Shown: positions 1 through 10,369 of the stretch, piece by piece
Layout: each line of letters begins with the position of its first letter
Position numbering within the stretch: position 1 is the first letter of the stretch
Origin: Alentia gelatinosa
Taxonomy: Eukaryota > Annelida > Polychaeta > Phyllodocida > Polynoidae
NCBI GenBank assembly: GCA_950022655.1
Contig: OX465592.1
Coordinates: 1,540,234-1,604,233 of the forward strand
Length of the DNA stretch: 64,000 nt
Reading direction: 5' to 3'
The notes under the pieces: generated by a model
What the model saw: the letters and a program-made list of their open reading frames with translations, nothing else
Database searches by the model: none
Told to the model about the DNA's origin: nothing
Program-made: the position numbers and the translations under genes

Positions 1-741
1 TCATGTGCATGCTACAAAAGTCCCCATGAGAAGTGTGAGTATGTCTTAGATAGAGTCTGAGGCATATTTAAACTGCAACCAGACACTGCCAATATGAAAA
101 GAAAAGGACTGATCTGGCCAGCCACCAATCAGGTTACCTTGTTGGTATTTTGCAAAACCTAAAGCATATGTCATTCTTACAAGTGTTACTATGGCATGCC
201 ATAAAACATAGGTTGATAAACTAAAGGGAGCAGAGGTGTCACATGCCACCATCCATCCTCTGCCATAAAAATGCATTCCTATTGCTAGCCAGCCTTCTGA
301 AAAAAAACCTTTTTTCTGACTTGCATTAGTACTTGTCATCTATGTCATTGTTTATGTATTTGTTGGTAGCCTGGGATGGTTAACTCATTATCAACTAAGG
401 TCGGAAGGAATTGTAAATGTATTGTTCAACACCCACTGCTTATCATCTCTTAAACATAACCACCTGGCTGAAAAGTATTTCAAGGGAAGGCACACAATTG
501 TGTACTGGACAAGATTGATACCAAGGCTAATCCAAATCCCTTATGAAGATAATGGTCTATCTGTCTACCCGCACTGGTCAACAATTCTATAAGCGTATTA
601 TCAGAACAGAGTCTTCCAATATTGCCATATGCTTAGAGAAGTATGTACCTCTTACATTGCAGAAATGGAAGAATGATTTATCTATGCAATCAAATTATAG
701 AAATTGTGCAATTTCCAAAGCAAGATATGAAGCCAAATGAC
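1..741 (-). other. Long intron after exon B, cut by the window edge
   Basis: This is non-coding as far as I can support. The donor is GT at 741-740 on the minus strand. A possible acceptor (gcatag, exon from 681) is followed 26 nt later by a strong donor GTAAGA at 655. That would make a mini-exon (656-681) moving from phase 1 to phase 0; I give it low weight. A 97-codon open frame lies at 46-339. Equivalent introns, about 764 bp each, lie at 4095-4858, 8212-8975, 12110-12873 and so on between each exon B and the next exon D. Nothing else recognisable was seen. Confidence 0.6.
46..339 (-). other. Unexplained 97-codon open frame in the long intron
   Basis: The frame opens at an ATG directly behind a tgacatag acceptor-like sequence and ends TAA. 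It is not Ser/Thr-rich: it has several Trp, Gly and aromatic residues, one Cys and a possible N-glycosylation site (NAS) near the start. A good donor (caacaag followed by gtaacc) lies inside it in phase 1, so it could be an unrecognised exon. It is intact in all 16 units (also 4163, 8280, 12178, 16076, 19974, 23872, 28972, 33089, 37206, 41104, 45002, 48900, 52798, 56477 and 60156, each 294 bp). Variants are His/Asp (units 2, 9, 13), Trp/Cys (4), Phe/Val (5) and Arg/Lys (16). Because the copies are recent, intactness is weak evidence. I recognise no family. Confidence 0.25.
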
Positions 742-1575
742 CTTGTATCTCGATAGTTGAGGAGGTTGCTTCAGTTGGTACATTTGTAGTTGGCACTGTT
801 CTTTCAGTTGTTGCTACAATGGTCGAAGTCTGTGCACTTTCTGGAGTACTTGAACCAGTCAAAGTTGTCTGAGCAAGTTCAACATTGATAGTGGTAGCAG
901 TGCTTGGTTGGGTTGTCCCTGAAGTGGTAGGTTCTACTGTACTTGGCTCAGTAGAGAGTGCTTCAGTTGATGCCTCTGAAGTGATATGTGGGGTTGACAC
1001 ATGAGTGCTTTGATCTGTGGTCATCTTTGAGGTGAAGGATTCTGTGGTCTCCACTGTTGAAGTTGATTCTGTGGTTTGACCTAGTGTCTGGGACTCGGTT
1101 TGAGTGGTCATCTGTGTAGTGGGTAGCTGAGTACTTGCCTCAGTTGGCATTAGTGTTGAGGAAGGCCCACTACTTGTTGTAGACTGGCTCTCTGTTGATG
1201 AACCCTCAGTAGTTAGATCTATAGGCTGTGGTGTTGAAGAAACAGCCTCTGAGGTTTCTTGACTGGTCAGAACTGCAGTGCTTGTTGCACTTGTCAATGC
1301 TGAGGAAGAAGCACCTGTGCTTAAGCCAGCGGTCAAAGTAGGTGAAGTCTCAGGTACACTTGCTTCAGTGCTTCCCACACTGGTCACAGCAGCAGTTGTT
1401 CTTTCTGTGGATACTACAGTAGAGGAGGCCTCTCTTGCAGCTTCAGTGGCTGATGTAGTCAAAGTTTCAGTTGATGTCTCCTCTGATGTTGTAGGCACTG
1501 GAGATGACAGCGCTGTTGTTCCTTCAGTTGAGAAAACTGTGGAAGTAGCCCCTGTTGTACCTTCAGTAGTCATAG
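742..1575 (-). CDS. Mucin-like Ser/Thr-rich exon B, unit 1
   Basis: Internal exon of a mucin-like protein: 834 bp, 278 codons, phase 1 at both ends. The acceptor is a clear pyrimidine tract ending ctcacag (AG at 1577-1576); the donor is ACAAG followed by GTCATT (GT at 741-740). The peptide is dominated by Thr and Ser with Glu, Ala, Pro, Val and Gln, contains no Cys, and has STE, TSE and EGTT motifs typical of densely O-glycosylated mucin domains. It is less regular than exon A, with no clean internal period. The start MTTEGTT parallels exon A's LTTEGTT, and both exons end in IE(V/I)Q before the donor, so A and B probably derive from one ancestor. Variants here: PIDL, LGQ, STETL. A start codon for a separate gene is unlikely, because its ATG sits 2 nt inside the acceptor and there is no signal peptide. 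Confidence 0.78.
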
Positions 1576-1896
1576 CTGTGAGAAAAACCTTGCATTTAAT
1601 TCTATGCTAGCACTGTGAATCTCTTCGTGTCTTAAGGACTTGTTGTTTGGATCTAATCATTTTCCTGGGATAACAATTACTCAGAAATCTATAATATGTA
1701 GGAAAAGAACTCATATTTCACTCTCAACAGAAAACAAGGTGAGTATGAATGCATTTTGTATAGCTTATACTCAAGAGATGAAAACCTTTGAAACCCATTT
1801 CTAGTAGGAGTAACCAATACCTTTAGAAACACAAAGACTTGACTACTACAGGTCAATTAGTAAAATGATATCTCTGGCTGTCATTGAACATGTCAC
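1576..1896 (-). other. Intron between exons C and B, unit 1
   Basis: A 321-bp minus-strand interval between a possible exon C donor (GTGACA, GT at 1896-1895) and the exon B acceptor (ctcacag). If exon C is not real, the intron runs from 2135 to 1576 (560 bp). The same interval recurs in every unit with few changes. I see no RNA gene or other feature in it. Confidence 0.5.
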
Positions 1897-2034
1897 CTAT
1901 CTTATTGAAGAGTTGGCCCTGAGGCAGGTCTGTGGAATTGTCTATGTACATCTCTATAGACAAGCTAGGTAAGGCAAAGGCAATATCTGTATTTTCATTA
2001 CATGTCAGGGACCAAAGTTGCTCCCTTGTCTCCA
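1897..2034 (-). CDS. Candidate small exon C (non-mucin), unit 1
   Basis: A 62-codon frame follows exon A. Cut at a phase-1 acceptor (catggaag, AG 2036-2035) and a phase-1 donor (ATAG followed by GTGACA), it gives a symmetric 138-bp exon of 46 codons that would join A to B in frame. The peptide is ordinary in composition, with Trp, one Cys (SLTCNE), acidic stretches and an NST sequon. A stronger-looking acceptor, cttctttcatag at 2051 with a TGCTAAT branch-like site, lies 16 nt upstream; used after exon A it would bring a TAA into frame, which argues against the exon or for the downstream AG. Other copies: 6014-6151, 10131-10268, 14029-14166, 17927-18064, 21825-21962, 30823-30960, 34940-35077, 39057-39194, 42955-43092, 46853-46990, 54649-54786, 58328-58465, 62007-62144. 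Two copies are damaged (units 7 and 13, listed separately). Confidence 0.35.
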
Positions 2035-2135
2035 CTTCCATGTAGATATTCTATGAAAGAAGCATATTAGCATTTACATATTGCATAGGATATTCCAAGG
2101 ATTCATGGAAAGGAAATGGAGGATGGGGGTATCAC

Positions 2136-3935
2136 CTGTTTCCTTTTGGACTTCAATCCTGACAGTTGTAGTGGCTTCAGTTGGTGACAGAGTAGTAGGG
2201 ACTGTGGTTTCAGTTGCTGAAATTGTCTCAGTCGAAACTTGTGTGGGCTGTGCTGTTGAAGACACACTTTCTGAAGTTGCTTGATTAGTCACACTAGTGG
2301 TAGCACTTGCAGTAGTTGCCGCACTGGTCTCTACTGAGGTAGGAGCTTCCGTAGTTTTCCCTGTAACCAAAGCTGTAGATGTACCAGCTGTACTTGCTTC
2401 AGAGGTTAGCATGGTGGTTGGAGCACTACTTGCTTTCTCAGTGCTTGGTACTGTTGAGGAAGCTTCTGATGTCACTTCAATGGGTGAAGTGGACGAAATA
2501 GCTCCTGTTGTTGTTTCTGCTGTTGATGTGATTGCGGGAGACACCTCAGTTGTTCCCTCAGTAGATGCCACTGTTGAAAGACGTTCTGTTGTTGCCTCAG
2601 CTGTAGATGTACCAGCTGTACTTGCTTCAGAAGTTGGCATGGTCGTTGAAGGAGCACTACTTGTTTTCTCAGTACTTGGTACTGTTGAGGAAGCTTCTGA
2701 TGTCACTTCAATAGGTGAGGTAGATGAAATTGCACCAGTTGTTGTTTCTGCTGTTGATGTGATTGCTGGAGACACCTCAGTAGATGCCACTGTTGAAGGA
2801 CGTTCTGTTGTTGCCTCAGCTGTAGATGTACCAGCTGTACTTGCTTCAGAAGTTGGCATGGTCGTTGAAGGAGCACTACTTGTTTTCTCAGTGCTTGGTA
2901 CTGTTGAGGAAGCTTCTGATGTCACTTCAATAGGTGAGGTGGATGAAATTGCACCAGTTGTTGTTTCTGCTGTTGATGTGATTGCTGGAGACACCTCAGT
3001 AGATGCCACTGTTGAAGGACGTTCAGTTGTTGCCTCAGCTGTAGATGTACCAGCTGTACTTGCTTCAGAAGTTGGCATGGTCGTTGAAGGAGCACTACTT
3101 GTTTTCTCAGTGCTATGTACTGTTGAGGAAGCTTCTGATGTCACTTCAATAGGTGAGGTAGATGAAATTGCACCAGTTGTTGTTTCTGCTGTTGATGTGA
3201 TTGCTGGAGACACCTCAGTAGATGCCACTGTTGAAAGACGTTCTGTTGTTGCCTCAGCTGTAGATGTACCAGCTGTACTTGCTTCAGAAGTTGGCATGGT
3301 CGTTGAAGGAGCACTACTTGTTTTCTCAGTGCTTGGTACTGTTGAGGAAGCTTCTGATGTCACTTCAATAGGTGAGGTGGATGAAATTGCACCAGTTGTT
3401 GTTTCTGCTGTTGATGTGATTGCTGGAGACACTTCAGTAGATGCCACTGTTGAAGGACGTTCTGTTGTTGCCTCAGCTGTAGATGTACCAGCTGTACTTG
3501 CTTCAGAAGTTGGCATGGTTGTTGCAGGAGCACTACTTGTTTTCTCAGTGCTTGGTACTGTTGAGGAAGCTTCTGATGTCACTTCAATAGGTGAGGTGGA
3601 TGAAATTGCACCAGTTGTTGTTTCTGCTGTTGATGTGATTGCTGGAGACACTTCAGTAGATGCCACTGTTGAAAGACGTTCTGTTGTTGCCTCAGCTGTA
3701 GATGTACCAGCTGTACTTGCTTCAGAAGTTGGCATGGTTGTTGCAGGAGCACTACTTGTTTTCTCAGTGCTTGGTACTGTTGAGGAAGCTTCTGATGTCA
3801 CTTCAATAGGTGAGGTAGATGAAATTGCTCCAGTTGTTGTTTCTGCTATTGATGTGATTGCTGGAGACACCCCAGTTGTTCCCTCAGTAGATGCCACTGT
3901 TGAAGGACGTTCTGTCGTTCCCTCAGTAGTCAGAG
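2136..3935 (-). CDS. Mucin-like tandem-repeat exon A, unit 1 (7 modules)
   Basis: Large internal exon: 1800 bp, 600 codons, phase 1 at both ends. The acceptor is a pyrimidine-rich tract ending cttaacag (AG 3937-3936); the donor is AACAG followed by GTGATA (GT 2135-2134). It encodes LTTEGTTERP, then seven 73-residue modules, then a unique tail ending RIEVQKET. In a consensus module I count 37 Ser/Thr, 8 Glu, 6 Pro, one Lys and one Arg, with no Cys, Asn or aromatic residue: an acidic PTS domain expected to be heavily O-glycosylated and extended. The last module is divergent (TEGTTEV entry, TEKASSAPTTML, then a non-repeat segment). The apparent first codon (GTG) at 3897 is not a start; the frame continues upstream to the splice site. 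Variants: SIAE in module 1, VHSTEK in module 4. Unit 8 is nearly identical. Confidence 0.85.
2440..3890 (-). repeat. 219-bp (73-codon) module array inside exon A
   Basis: Seven modules of 219 bp, each carrying one AAGCTT within gaggaagcttctgatg (for example at 2460, 2691 and 3786). The first spacing is 231 bp because the terminal module has four extra codons (EGTT). Because 219 is divisible by three, gain or loss of modules never shifts the frame, and all three frames of the opposite strand also tend to stay open or closed together. The equivalent arrays have 7,7,6,6,6,6,6,7,7,6,6,6,6,5,5,6 modules in units 1 to 16. Confidence 0.93.
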
Positions 3936-4021
3936 CTGTTAAGAGAAACTGTCAGTTTAATTCAGGTGTTGATTTTGTTGTATGACTTCAACGCTAGTCT
4001 TTCATTTATAACCAGTAGTAC

Positions 4022-4072
4022 CCACTGCAGTCCATGAGCTAGTACCATTGCTGATGCTCATGGTTGTGCTCT
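4022..4072 (-). CDS. Candidate small exon D upstream of exon A, unit 1
   Basis: A short Ser/Thr-rich frame (STTMSISNGTSSW) lies 86 nt upstream of exon A. With the acceptor ccatcatcag (AG 4074-4073) and donor GCAGTGG followed by GTACTA, it is a 51-bp phase 1-1 exon that would splice into exon A in frame. An alternative acceptor after the t-rich aaaaaacag gives 4022-4094 (73 bp) with phase 0 entry. It carries one NGT sequon. The 86-nt gap is a plausible minimal intron. Copies: 8139-8189, 12037-12087, 15935-15985, 19833-19883, 23731-23781, 28831-28881, 32948-32998, 37065-37115, 40963-41013, 44861-44911, 48759-48809, 52657-52707, 56336-56386, 60015-60065, 63913-63963. Unit 5 has Met changed to Ile. 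Confidence 0.35.
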
Positions 4073-4858
4073 CTGATGATGGAATTATCACCTCCTGTTT
4101 TTTTAACAGAAATATGTTCATGTGCATGCTACAAAAGTCCCCATGAGAAGTGTGAGTATGTCTTAGATAGAGTCTGAGGCATATTTAAACTGCAACCAGA
4201 CACTGCCAATATCAAAAGAAAAGGACTGATCTGGCCAGCCACCAATCAGGTTACCTTGTTGGTATTTTGCAAAACCTAAAGCATATGTCATTCTTACAAG
4301 TGTTACTATGGCATGCCATAAAACATAGGTTGATAAACTAAAGGGAGCAGAGGTGTCACATGCCACCATCCATCCTCTGCCATAAAAATGCATTCCTATT
4401 GCTAGCCAGCCTTCTGAAAAAAAACCTTTTTTCTGACTTGCATTAGTACTTGTCATCTATGTCATTGTTTATGTATTTGTTGGTAGCCTGGGATGGTTAA
4501 CTCATTATCAACTAAGGTCGGAAGGAATTGTAAATGTATTGTTCAACACCCACTGCTTATCATCTCTTAAACATAACCACCTGGCTGAAAAGTATTTCAA
4601 GGGAAGGCACACAATTGTGTACTGGACAAGATTGATACCAAGGCTAATCCAAATCCCTTATGAAGATAATGGTCTATCTGTCTACCCGCACTGGTCAACA
4701 ATTCTATAAGCGTATTATCAGAACAGAGTCTTCCAATATTGCCATATGCTTAGAGAAGTATGTACCTCTTACATTGCAGAAATGGAAGAATGATTTATCT
4801 ATGCAATCAAATTATAGAAATTGTGCAATTTCCAAAGCAAGATATGAAGCCAAATGAC

Positions 4859-5692
4859 CTTGTATCTCGATAGTTGAGGAGGTTGCTTCAGTTGGTACAT
4901 TTGTAGTTGGCACTGTTCTTTCAGTTGTTGCTACAATGGTCGAAGTCTGTGCACTTTCTGGAGTACTTGAACCAGTCAAAGTTGTCTGAGCAAGTTCAAC
5001 ATTGATAGTGGTAGCAGTGCTTGGTTGGGTTGTCCCTGAAGTGGTAGGTTCTACTGTACTTGGCTCAGTAGAGAGTGCTTCAGTTGATGCCTCTGAAGTG
5101 ATATGTGGGGTAGACACATGAGTGCTTTGATCTGTGGTCATCTTTGAGGTGAAGGATTCTGTGGTCTCCACTGTTGAAGTTGATTCTGTGGTTTGACCTA
5201 GTGTCTGGGACTCGGTTTGAGTGGTCATCTGTGTAGTGGGTAGCTGAGTACTTGCCTCAGTTGGCATTAGTGTTGAGGAAGGCCCACTACTTGTTGTAGA
5301 CTGGCTCTCTGTTGATGAACCCTCAGTAGTTAGATCTATAGGCTGTGGTGTTGAAGAAACAGCCTCTGAGGTTTCTTGACTGGTCAGAACTGCAGTGCTT
5401 GTTGCACTTGTCAATGCTGAGGAAGAAGCACCTGTGCTTAAGCCAGCGGTCAAAGTAGGTGAAGTCTCAGGTACACTTGCTTCAGTGCTTCCCACACTGG
5501 TCACAGCAGCAGTTGTTCTTTCTGTGGATACTACAGTAGAGGAGGCCTCTCTTGCAGCTTCAGTGGCTGATGTAGTCAAAGTTTCAGTTGATGTCTCCTC
5601 TGATGTTGTAGGCACTGGAGATGACAGCGCTGTTGTTCCTTCAGTTGAGAAAACTGTGGAAGTAGCCCCTGTTGTACCTTCAGTAGTCATAG
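4859..5692 (-). CDS. Mucin-like exon B, unit 2
   Basis: 278 codons, phase 1-1, open throughout. The translation appears identical to unit 1 (PIDL, LGQ, STETL). At DNA level it has gtagacacatg where units 1 and 8 have gttgacacatg. It lies downstream of exon A of the same unit (6253-8052) in transcription order. Confidence 0.78.
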
Positions 5693-6252
5693 CTGTGAGA
5701 AAAACCTTGCATTTAATTCTATGCTAGCACTGTGAATCTCTTCGTGTCTTAAGGACTTGTTGTTTGGATCTAATCATTTTCCTGGGATAACAATTACTCA
5801 GAAATCTATAATATGTAGGAAAAGAACTCATATTTCACTCTCAACAGAAAACAAGGTGAGTATGAATGCATTTTGTATAGCTTATACTCAAGAGATGAAA
5901 ACCTTTGAAACCCATTTCTAGTAGGAGTAACCAATACCTTTAGAAACACAAAGACTTGACTACTACAGGTCAATTAGTAAAATGATATCTCTGGCTGTCA
6001 TTGAACATGTCACCTGTCTTATTGAAGAGTTGGCCCTGAGGCAGGTCTGTGGAATTGTCTATGTACATCTCTATAGACAAGCTAGGTAAGGCAAAGGCAA
6101 TATCTGTATTTTCATTACATGTCAGGGACCAAAGTTGCTCCCTTGTCTCCACTTCCATGTAGATATTCTATGAAAGAAGCATATTAGCATTTACATATTG
6201 CATAGGATATTCCAAGGATTCATGGAAAGGAAATGGAGGATGGGGGTATCAC

Positions 6253-8052
6253 CTGTTTCCTTTTGGACTTCAATCCTGACAGTTGTAGTGGCTTCAGTTG
6301 GTGACAGAGTAGTAGGGACTGTGGTTTCAGTTGCTGAAATTGTCTCAGTCGAAACTTGTGTGGGCTGTGCTGTTGAAGACACACTTTCTGAAGTTGCTTG
6401 ATTAGTCACACTAGTGGTAGCACTTGCAGTAGTTGCCGCACTGGTCTCTACTGAGGTAGGAGCTTCCGTAGTTTTCCCTGTAACCAAAGCTGTAGATGTA
6501 CCAGCTGTACTTGCTTCAGAGGTTAGCATGGTGGTTGGAGCACTACTTGCTTTCTCAGTGCTTGGTACTGTTGAGGAAGCTTCTGATGTCACTTCAATGG
6601 GTGAAGTGGACGAAATAGCTCCTGTTGTTGTTTCTGTTGTTGATGTGATTGCTGGAGACACCTCAGTTGTTCCCTCAGTAGATGCCACTGTTGAAAGACG
6701 TTCTGTTGTTGCCTCAGCTGTAGATGTACCAGCTGTACTTGCTTCAGAAGTTGGCATGGTCGTTGAAGGAGCACTACTTGTTTTCTCAGTACTTGGTACT
6801 GTTGAGGAAGCTTCTGATGTCACTTCAATAGGTGAGGTAGATGAAATTGCACCAGTTGTTGTTTCTGCTGTTGATGTGATTGCTGGAGACACCTCAGTAG
6901 ATGCCACTGTTGAAGGACGTTCTGTTGTTGCCTCAGCTGTAGATGTACCAGCTGTACTTGCTTCAGAAGTTGGCATGGTCGTTGAAGGAGCACTACTTGT
7001 TTTCTCAGTGCTTGGTACTGTTGAGGAAGCTTCTGATGTCACTTCAATAGGTGAGGTGGATGAAATTGCACCAGTTGTTGTTTCTGCTGTTGATGTGATT
7101 GCTGGAGACACCTCAGTAGATGCCACTGTTGAAGGACGTTCAGTTGTTGCCTCAGCTGTAGATGTACCAGCTGTACTTGCTTCAGAAGTTGGCATGGTCG
7201 TTGAAGGAGCACTACTTGTTTTCTCAGTGCTTGGTACTGTTGAGGAAGCTTCTGATGTCACTTCAATAGGTGAGGTAGATGAAATTACACCAGTTGTTGT
7301 TTCTGCTGTTGATGTGATTGCTGGAGACACCTCAGAAGATGCCACTGTTGAAAGACGTACTGTTGTTGCCTCAGCTGTAGATGTACCAGCTGTACTTGCT
7401 TCAGAAGTTGGCATGGTCGTTGAAGGAGCACTACTTGTTTTCTCAGTGCTTGGTACTGTTGAGGAAGCTTCTGATGTCACTTCAATAGGTGAGGTGGATG
7501 AAATTGCACCAGTTGTTGTTTCTGCTGTTGATGTGATTGCTGGAGACACCTCAGTAGATGCCACTGTTGAAAGACGTTCTGTTGTTGCCTCAGCTGTAGA
7601 TGTACCAGCTGTACTTGCTTCAGAAGTTGGCATGGTCGTTGAAGGAGCACTACTTGTTTTCTCAGTGCTTGGTACTGTTGAGGAAGCTTCTGATGTCACT
7701 TCAATAGGTGAGGTAGATGAAATTGCACCAGTTGTTGTTTCTGCTGTTGATGTGATTGCTGGAGACACTTCAGTAGATGCCACTGTTGAAGGACGTTCTG
7801 TTGTTGCCTCAGCTGTAGATGTACCAGCTGTACTTGCTTCAGAAGTTGGCATGGTTGTTGCAGGAGCACTACTTGTTTTCTCAGTGCTTGGTACTGTTGA
7901 GGAAGCTTCTGATGTCACTTCAATAGGTGAGGTAGATGAAATTGCTCCAGTTGTTGTTTCTGCTGTTGATGTGATTGCTGGAGACACCCCAGTTGTTCCC
8001 TCAGTAGATGCCACTGTTGAAGGACGTTCTGTCGTTCCCTCAGTAGTCAGAG
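6253..8052 (-). CDS. Mucin-like tandem-repeat exon A, unit 2 (7 modules)
   Basis: 600 codons, 7 modules, phase 1-1. Private variants at the module 3/4 junction: TTVRLSTVASSEV (Glu to Val, Thr to Ser) followed by TTTGVIS (Ala to Val). These recur only in units 9 and 15 and identify the unit type. The terminal module reads STTETTT instead of STAETTT. The translation appears identical to unit 9. Confidence 0.85.
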
Positions 8053-8975
8053 CTGTTAAGAGAAACTGTCAGTTTAATTCAGGTGTTGATTTTGTTGTAT
8101 GACTTCAACGCTAGTCTTTCATTTATAACCAGTAGTACCCACTGCAGTCCATGAGCTAGTACCATTGCTGATGCTCATGGTTGTGCTCTCTGATGATGGA
8201 ATTATCACCTCCTGTTTTTTTAACAGAAATATGTTCATGTGCATGCTACAAAAGTCCCCATGAGAAGTGTGAGTATGTCTTAGATAGAGTCTGAGGCATA
8301 TTTAAACTGCAACCAGACACTGCCAATATGAAAAGAAAAGGACTGATCTGGCCAGCCACCAATCAGGTTACCTTGTTGGTATTTTGCAAAACCTAAAGCA
8401 TATGTCATTCTTACAAGTGTTACTATGGCATGCCATAAAACATAGGTTGATAAACTAAAGGGAGCAGAGGTGTCACATGCCACCATCCATCCTCTGCCAT
8501 AAAAATGCATTCCTATTGCTAGCCAGCCTTCTGAAAAAAAACCTTTTTTCTGACTTGCATTAGTACTTGTCATCTATGTCATTGTTTATGTATTTGTTGG
8601 TAGCCTGGGATGGTTAACTCATTATCAACTAAGGTCGGAAGGAATTGTAAATGTATTGTTCAACACCCACTGCTTATCATCTCTTAAACATAACCACCTG
8701 GCTGAAAAGTATTTCAAGGGAAGGCACACAATTGTGTACTGGACAAGATTGATACCAAGGCTAATCCAAATCCCTTATGAAGATAATGGTCTATCTGTCT
8801 ACCCGCACTGGTCAACAATTCTATAAGCGTATTATCAGAACAGAGTCTTCCAATATTGCCATATGCTTAGAGAAGTATGTACCTCTTACATTGCAGAAAT
8901 GGAAGAATGATTTATCTATGCAATCAAATTATAGAAATTGTGCAATTTCCAAAGCAAGATATGAAGCCAAATGAC

Positions 8976-9809
8976 CTTGTATCTCGATAGTTGAGGAGGT
9001 TGCTTCAGTTGGTACATTTGTAGTTGGCACTGTTCTTTCAGTTGTTGCTACAATGGTCGAAGTCTGTGCACTTTCTGGAGTACTTGAACCAGTCAAAGTT
9101 GTCTGAGCAAGTTCAACATTGATAGTGGTAGCAGTGCTTGGTTGGGTTGTCCCTGAAGTGGTAGGTTCTACTGTACTTGGCTCAGTAGAGAGTGCTTCAG
9201 TTGATGCCTCTGAAGTGATATGTGGGGTAGACACATGAGTGCTTTGATCTGTGGTCATCTTTGAGGTGAAGGATTCTGTGGTCTCCACTGTTGAAGTTGA
9301 TTCTGTGGTTTGACCTGGTGTCTGGGACTCGGTTTGAGTGGTCATCTGTGTAGTGGGTAGCTGAGTACTTGCCTCAGTTGGCATTAGTGTTGAGGAAGGC
9401 CCACTACTTGTTGTAGACTGGCTCTCTGTTGATGAACCCTCAGTAGTTAGATCTGTAGGCTGTGGTGTTGAAGAAACAGCCTCTGAGGTTTCTTGACTGG
9501 TCAGAACTGCAGTGCTTGTTGCACTTGTCAATGCTGAGGAAGAAGCACCTGTGCTTAAGCCAGCGGTCAAAGTAGGTGAAGTCTCAGGTACACTTGCTTC
9601 AGTGCTTCCCACACTGGTCACAGCAGCAGTTGTTCTTTCTGTGGATACTACAGTAGAGGAGGCCTCTCTTGCAGCTTCAGTGGCTGATGTAGTCAAACTT
9701 TCAGTTGATGTCTCCTCTGATGTTGTAGGCACTGGAGATGACAGCGCTGTTGTTCCTTCAGTTGAGAAAACTGTGGAAGTAGCCCCTGTTGTACCTTCAG
9801 TAGTCATAG
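8976..9809 (-). CDS. Mucin-like exon B, unit 3
   Basis: 278 codons, phase 1-1. Variants: STESLTT (Thr to Ser), PTDL and PGQ. The same combination occurs in unit 10. The neighbouring intron has ctctttgtg and atcgttttcctgggctaac, shared with unit 16, which supports units 3, 10 and 16 being one unit type. Confidence 0.78.
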
Positions 9810-10369
9810 CTGTGAGAAAAACCTTGCATTTAATTCTATGCTAGCACTGTGAATCTCTTTGTGTCTTAAGGACTTGTTGTTTGGATCTAATCGTTTTCCT
9901 GGGCTAACAATTACTCAGAAATCTATAATATGTAGGAAAAGAACTCATATTTCACTCTCAACAGAAAACAAGGTGAGTATGAATGCATTTTGTATAGCTT
10001 ATACTCAAGAGATGAAAACCTTTGAAACCCATTTCCAGTAGGAGTAACCAATACCTTTAGAAACACAAAGACTTGACTACTACAGGTCAATTAGTAAAAT
10101 GATATCTCTGGCTGTCATTGAACATGTCACCTGTCTTATTAAAGAGTTGGCCCTGAGGCAGGTCTGTGGAATTGTCTATGTACATCTCTATAGACAAGCT
10201 AGGTAAGGCAAAGGCAATATCTGTATTTTCATTACATGTCAGGGACCAAAGTTGCTCCCTTGTCTCCACTTCCATGTAGATATTCTATGAAAGAAGCATA
10301 TTAGCATTTACATATTGCATAGGATATTCCAAGGATTCATGGAAAGGAAATGGAGGATGGGGGTATCAC

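Noticed and set aside
543..740. 65-codon plus-strand frame in the long intron
   Set aside because: Short, overlaps the exon B donor region on the other strand, and has no supporting signal. Its conservation only reflects recent duplication.
1278..1610. 110-codon plus-strand frame opposite exon B
   Set aside because: Antisense shadow of exon B, with the same Val-rich composition as the exon A shadow.
2472..2657. 61-codon Gln/Leu-rich minus-strand frame inside exon A
   Set aside because: An alternative frame of the Ser/Thr module DNA; the main frame is much longer and fits the splice sites.
2440..3890. CRISPR-like array
   Set aside because: The 219-bp repeats are contiguous coding modules with no unique spacers, in an intron-containing genome.
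2297..3985. Long plus-strand open frame opposite exon A (562 codons, or 489/416 in other units)
   Set aside because: It is the antisense shadow of the 219-bp modules: the period is divisible by three, so one stop-free module keeps the whole frame open. Its Val/Asp/Glu-rich product has no recognisable features, and the splice sites and mucin composition support the minus strand.
4004..4010. TATAAAT on the minus strand upstream of exon A as a promoter for separate genes
   Set aside because: It lies within an 86-bp interval that fits a small intron, exon A begins at a splice acceptor without a start codon, and no signal peptide follows.
9859..10041. 60-codon plus-strand frame seen only in units 3 and 16
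   Set aside because: Opened by single-base intron differences (taataa/ttagtt type changes) from other units; no evidence of coding.
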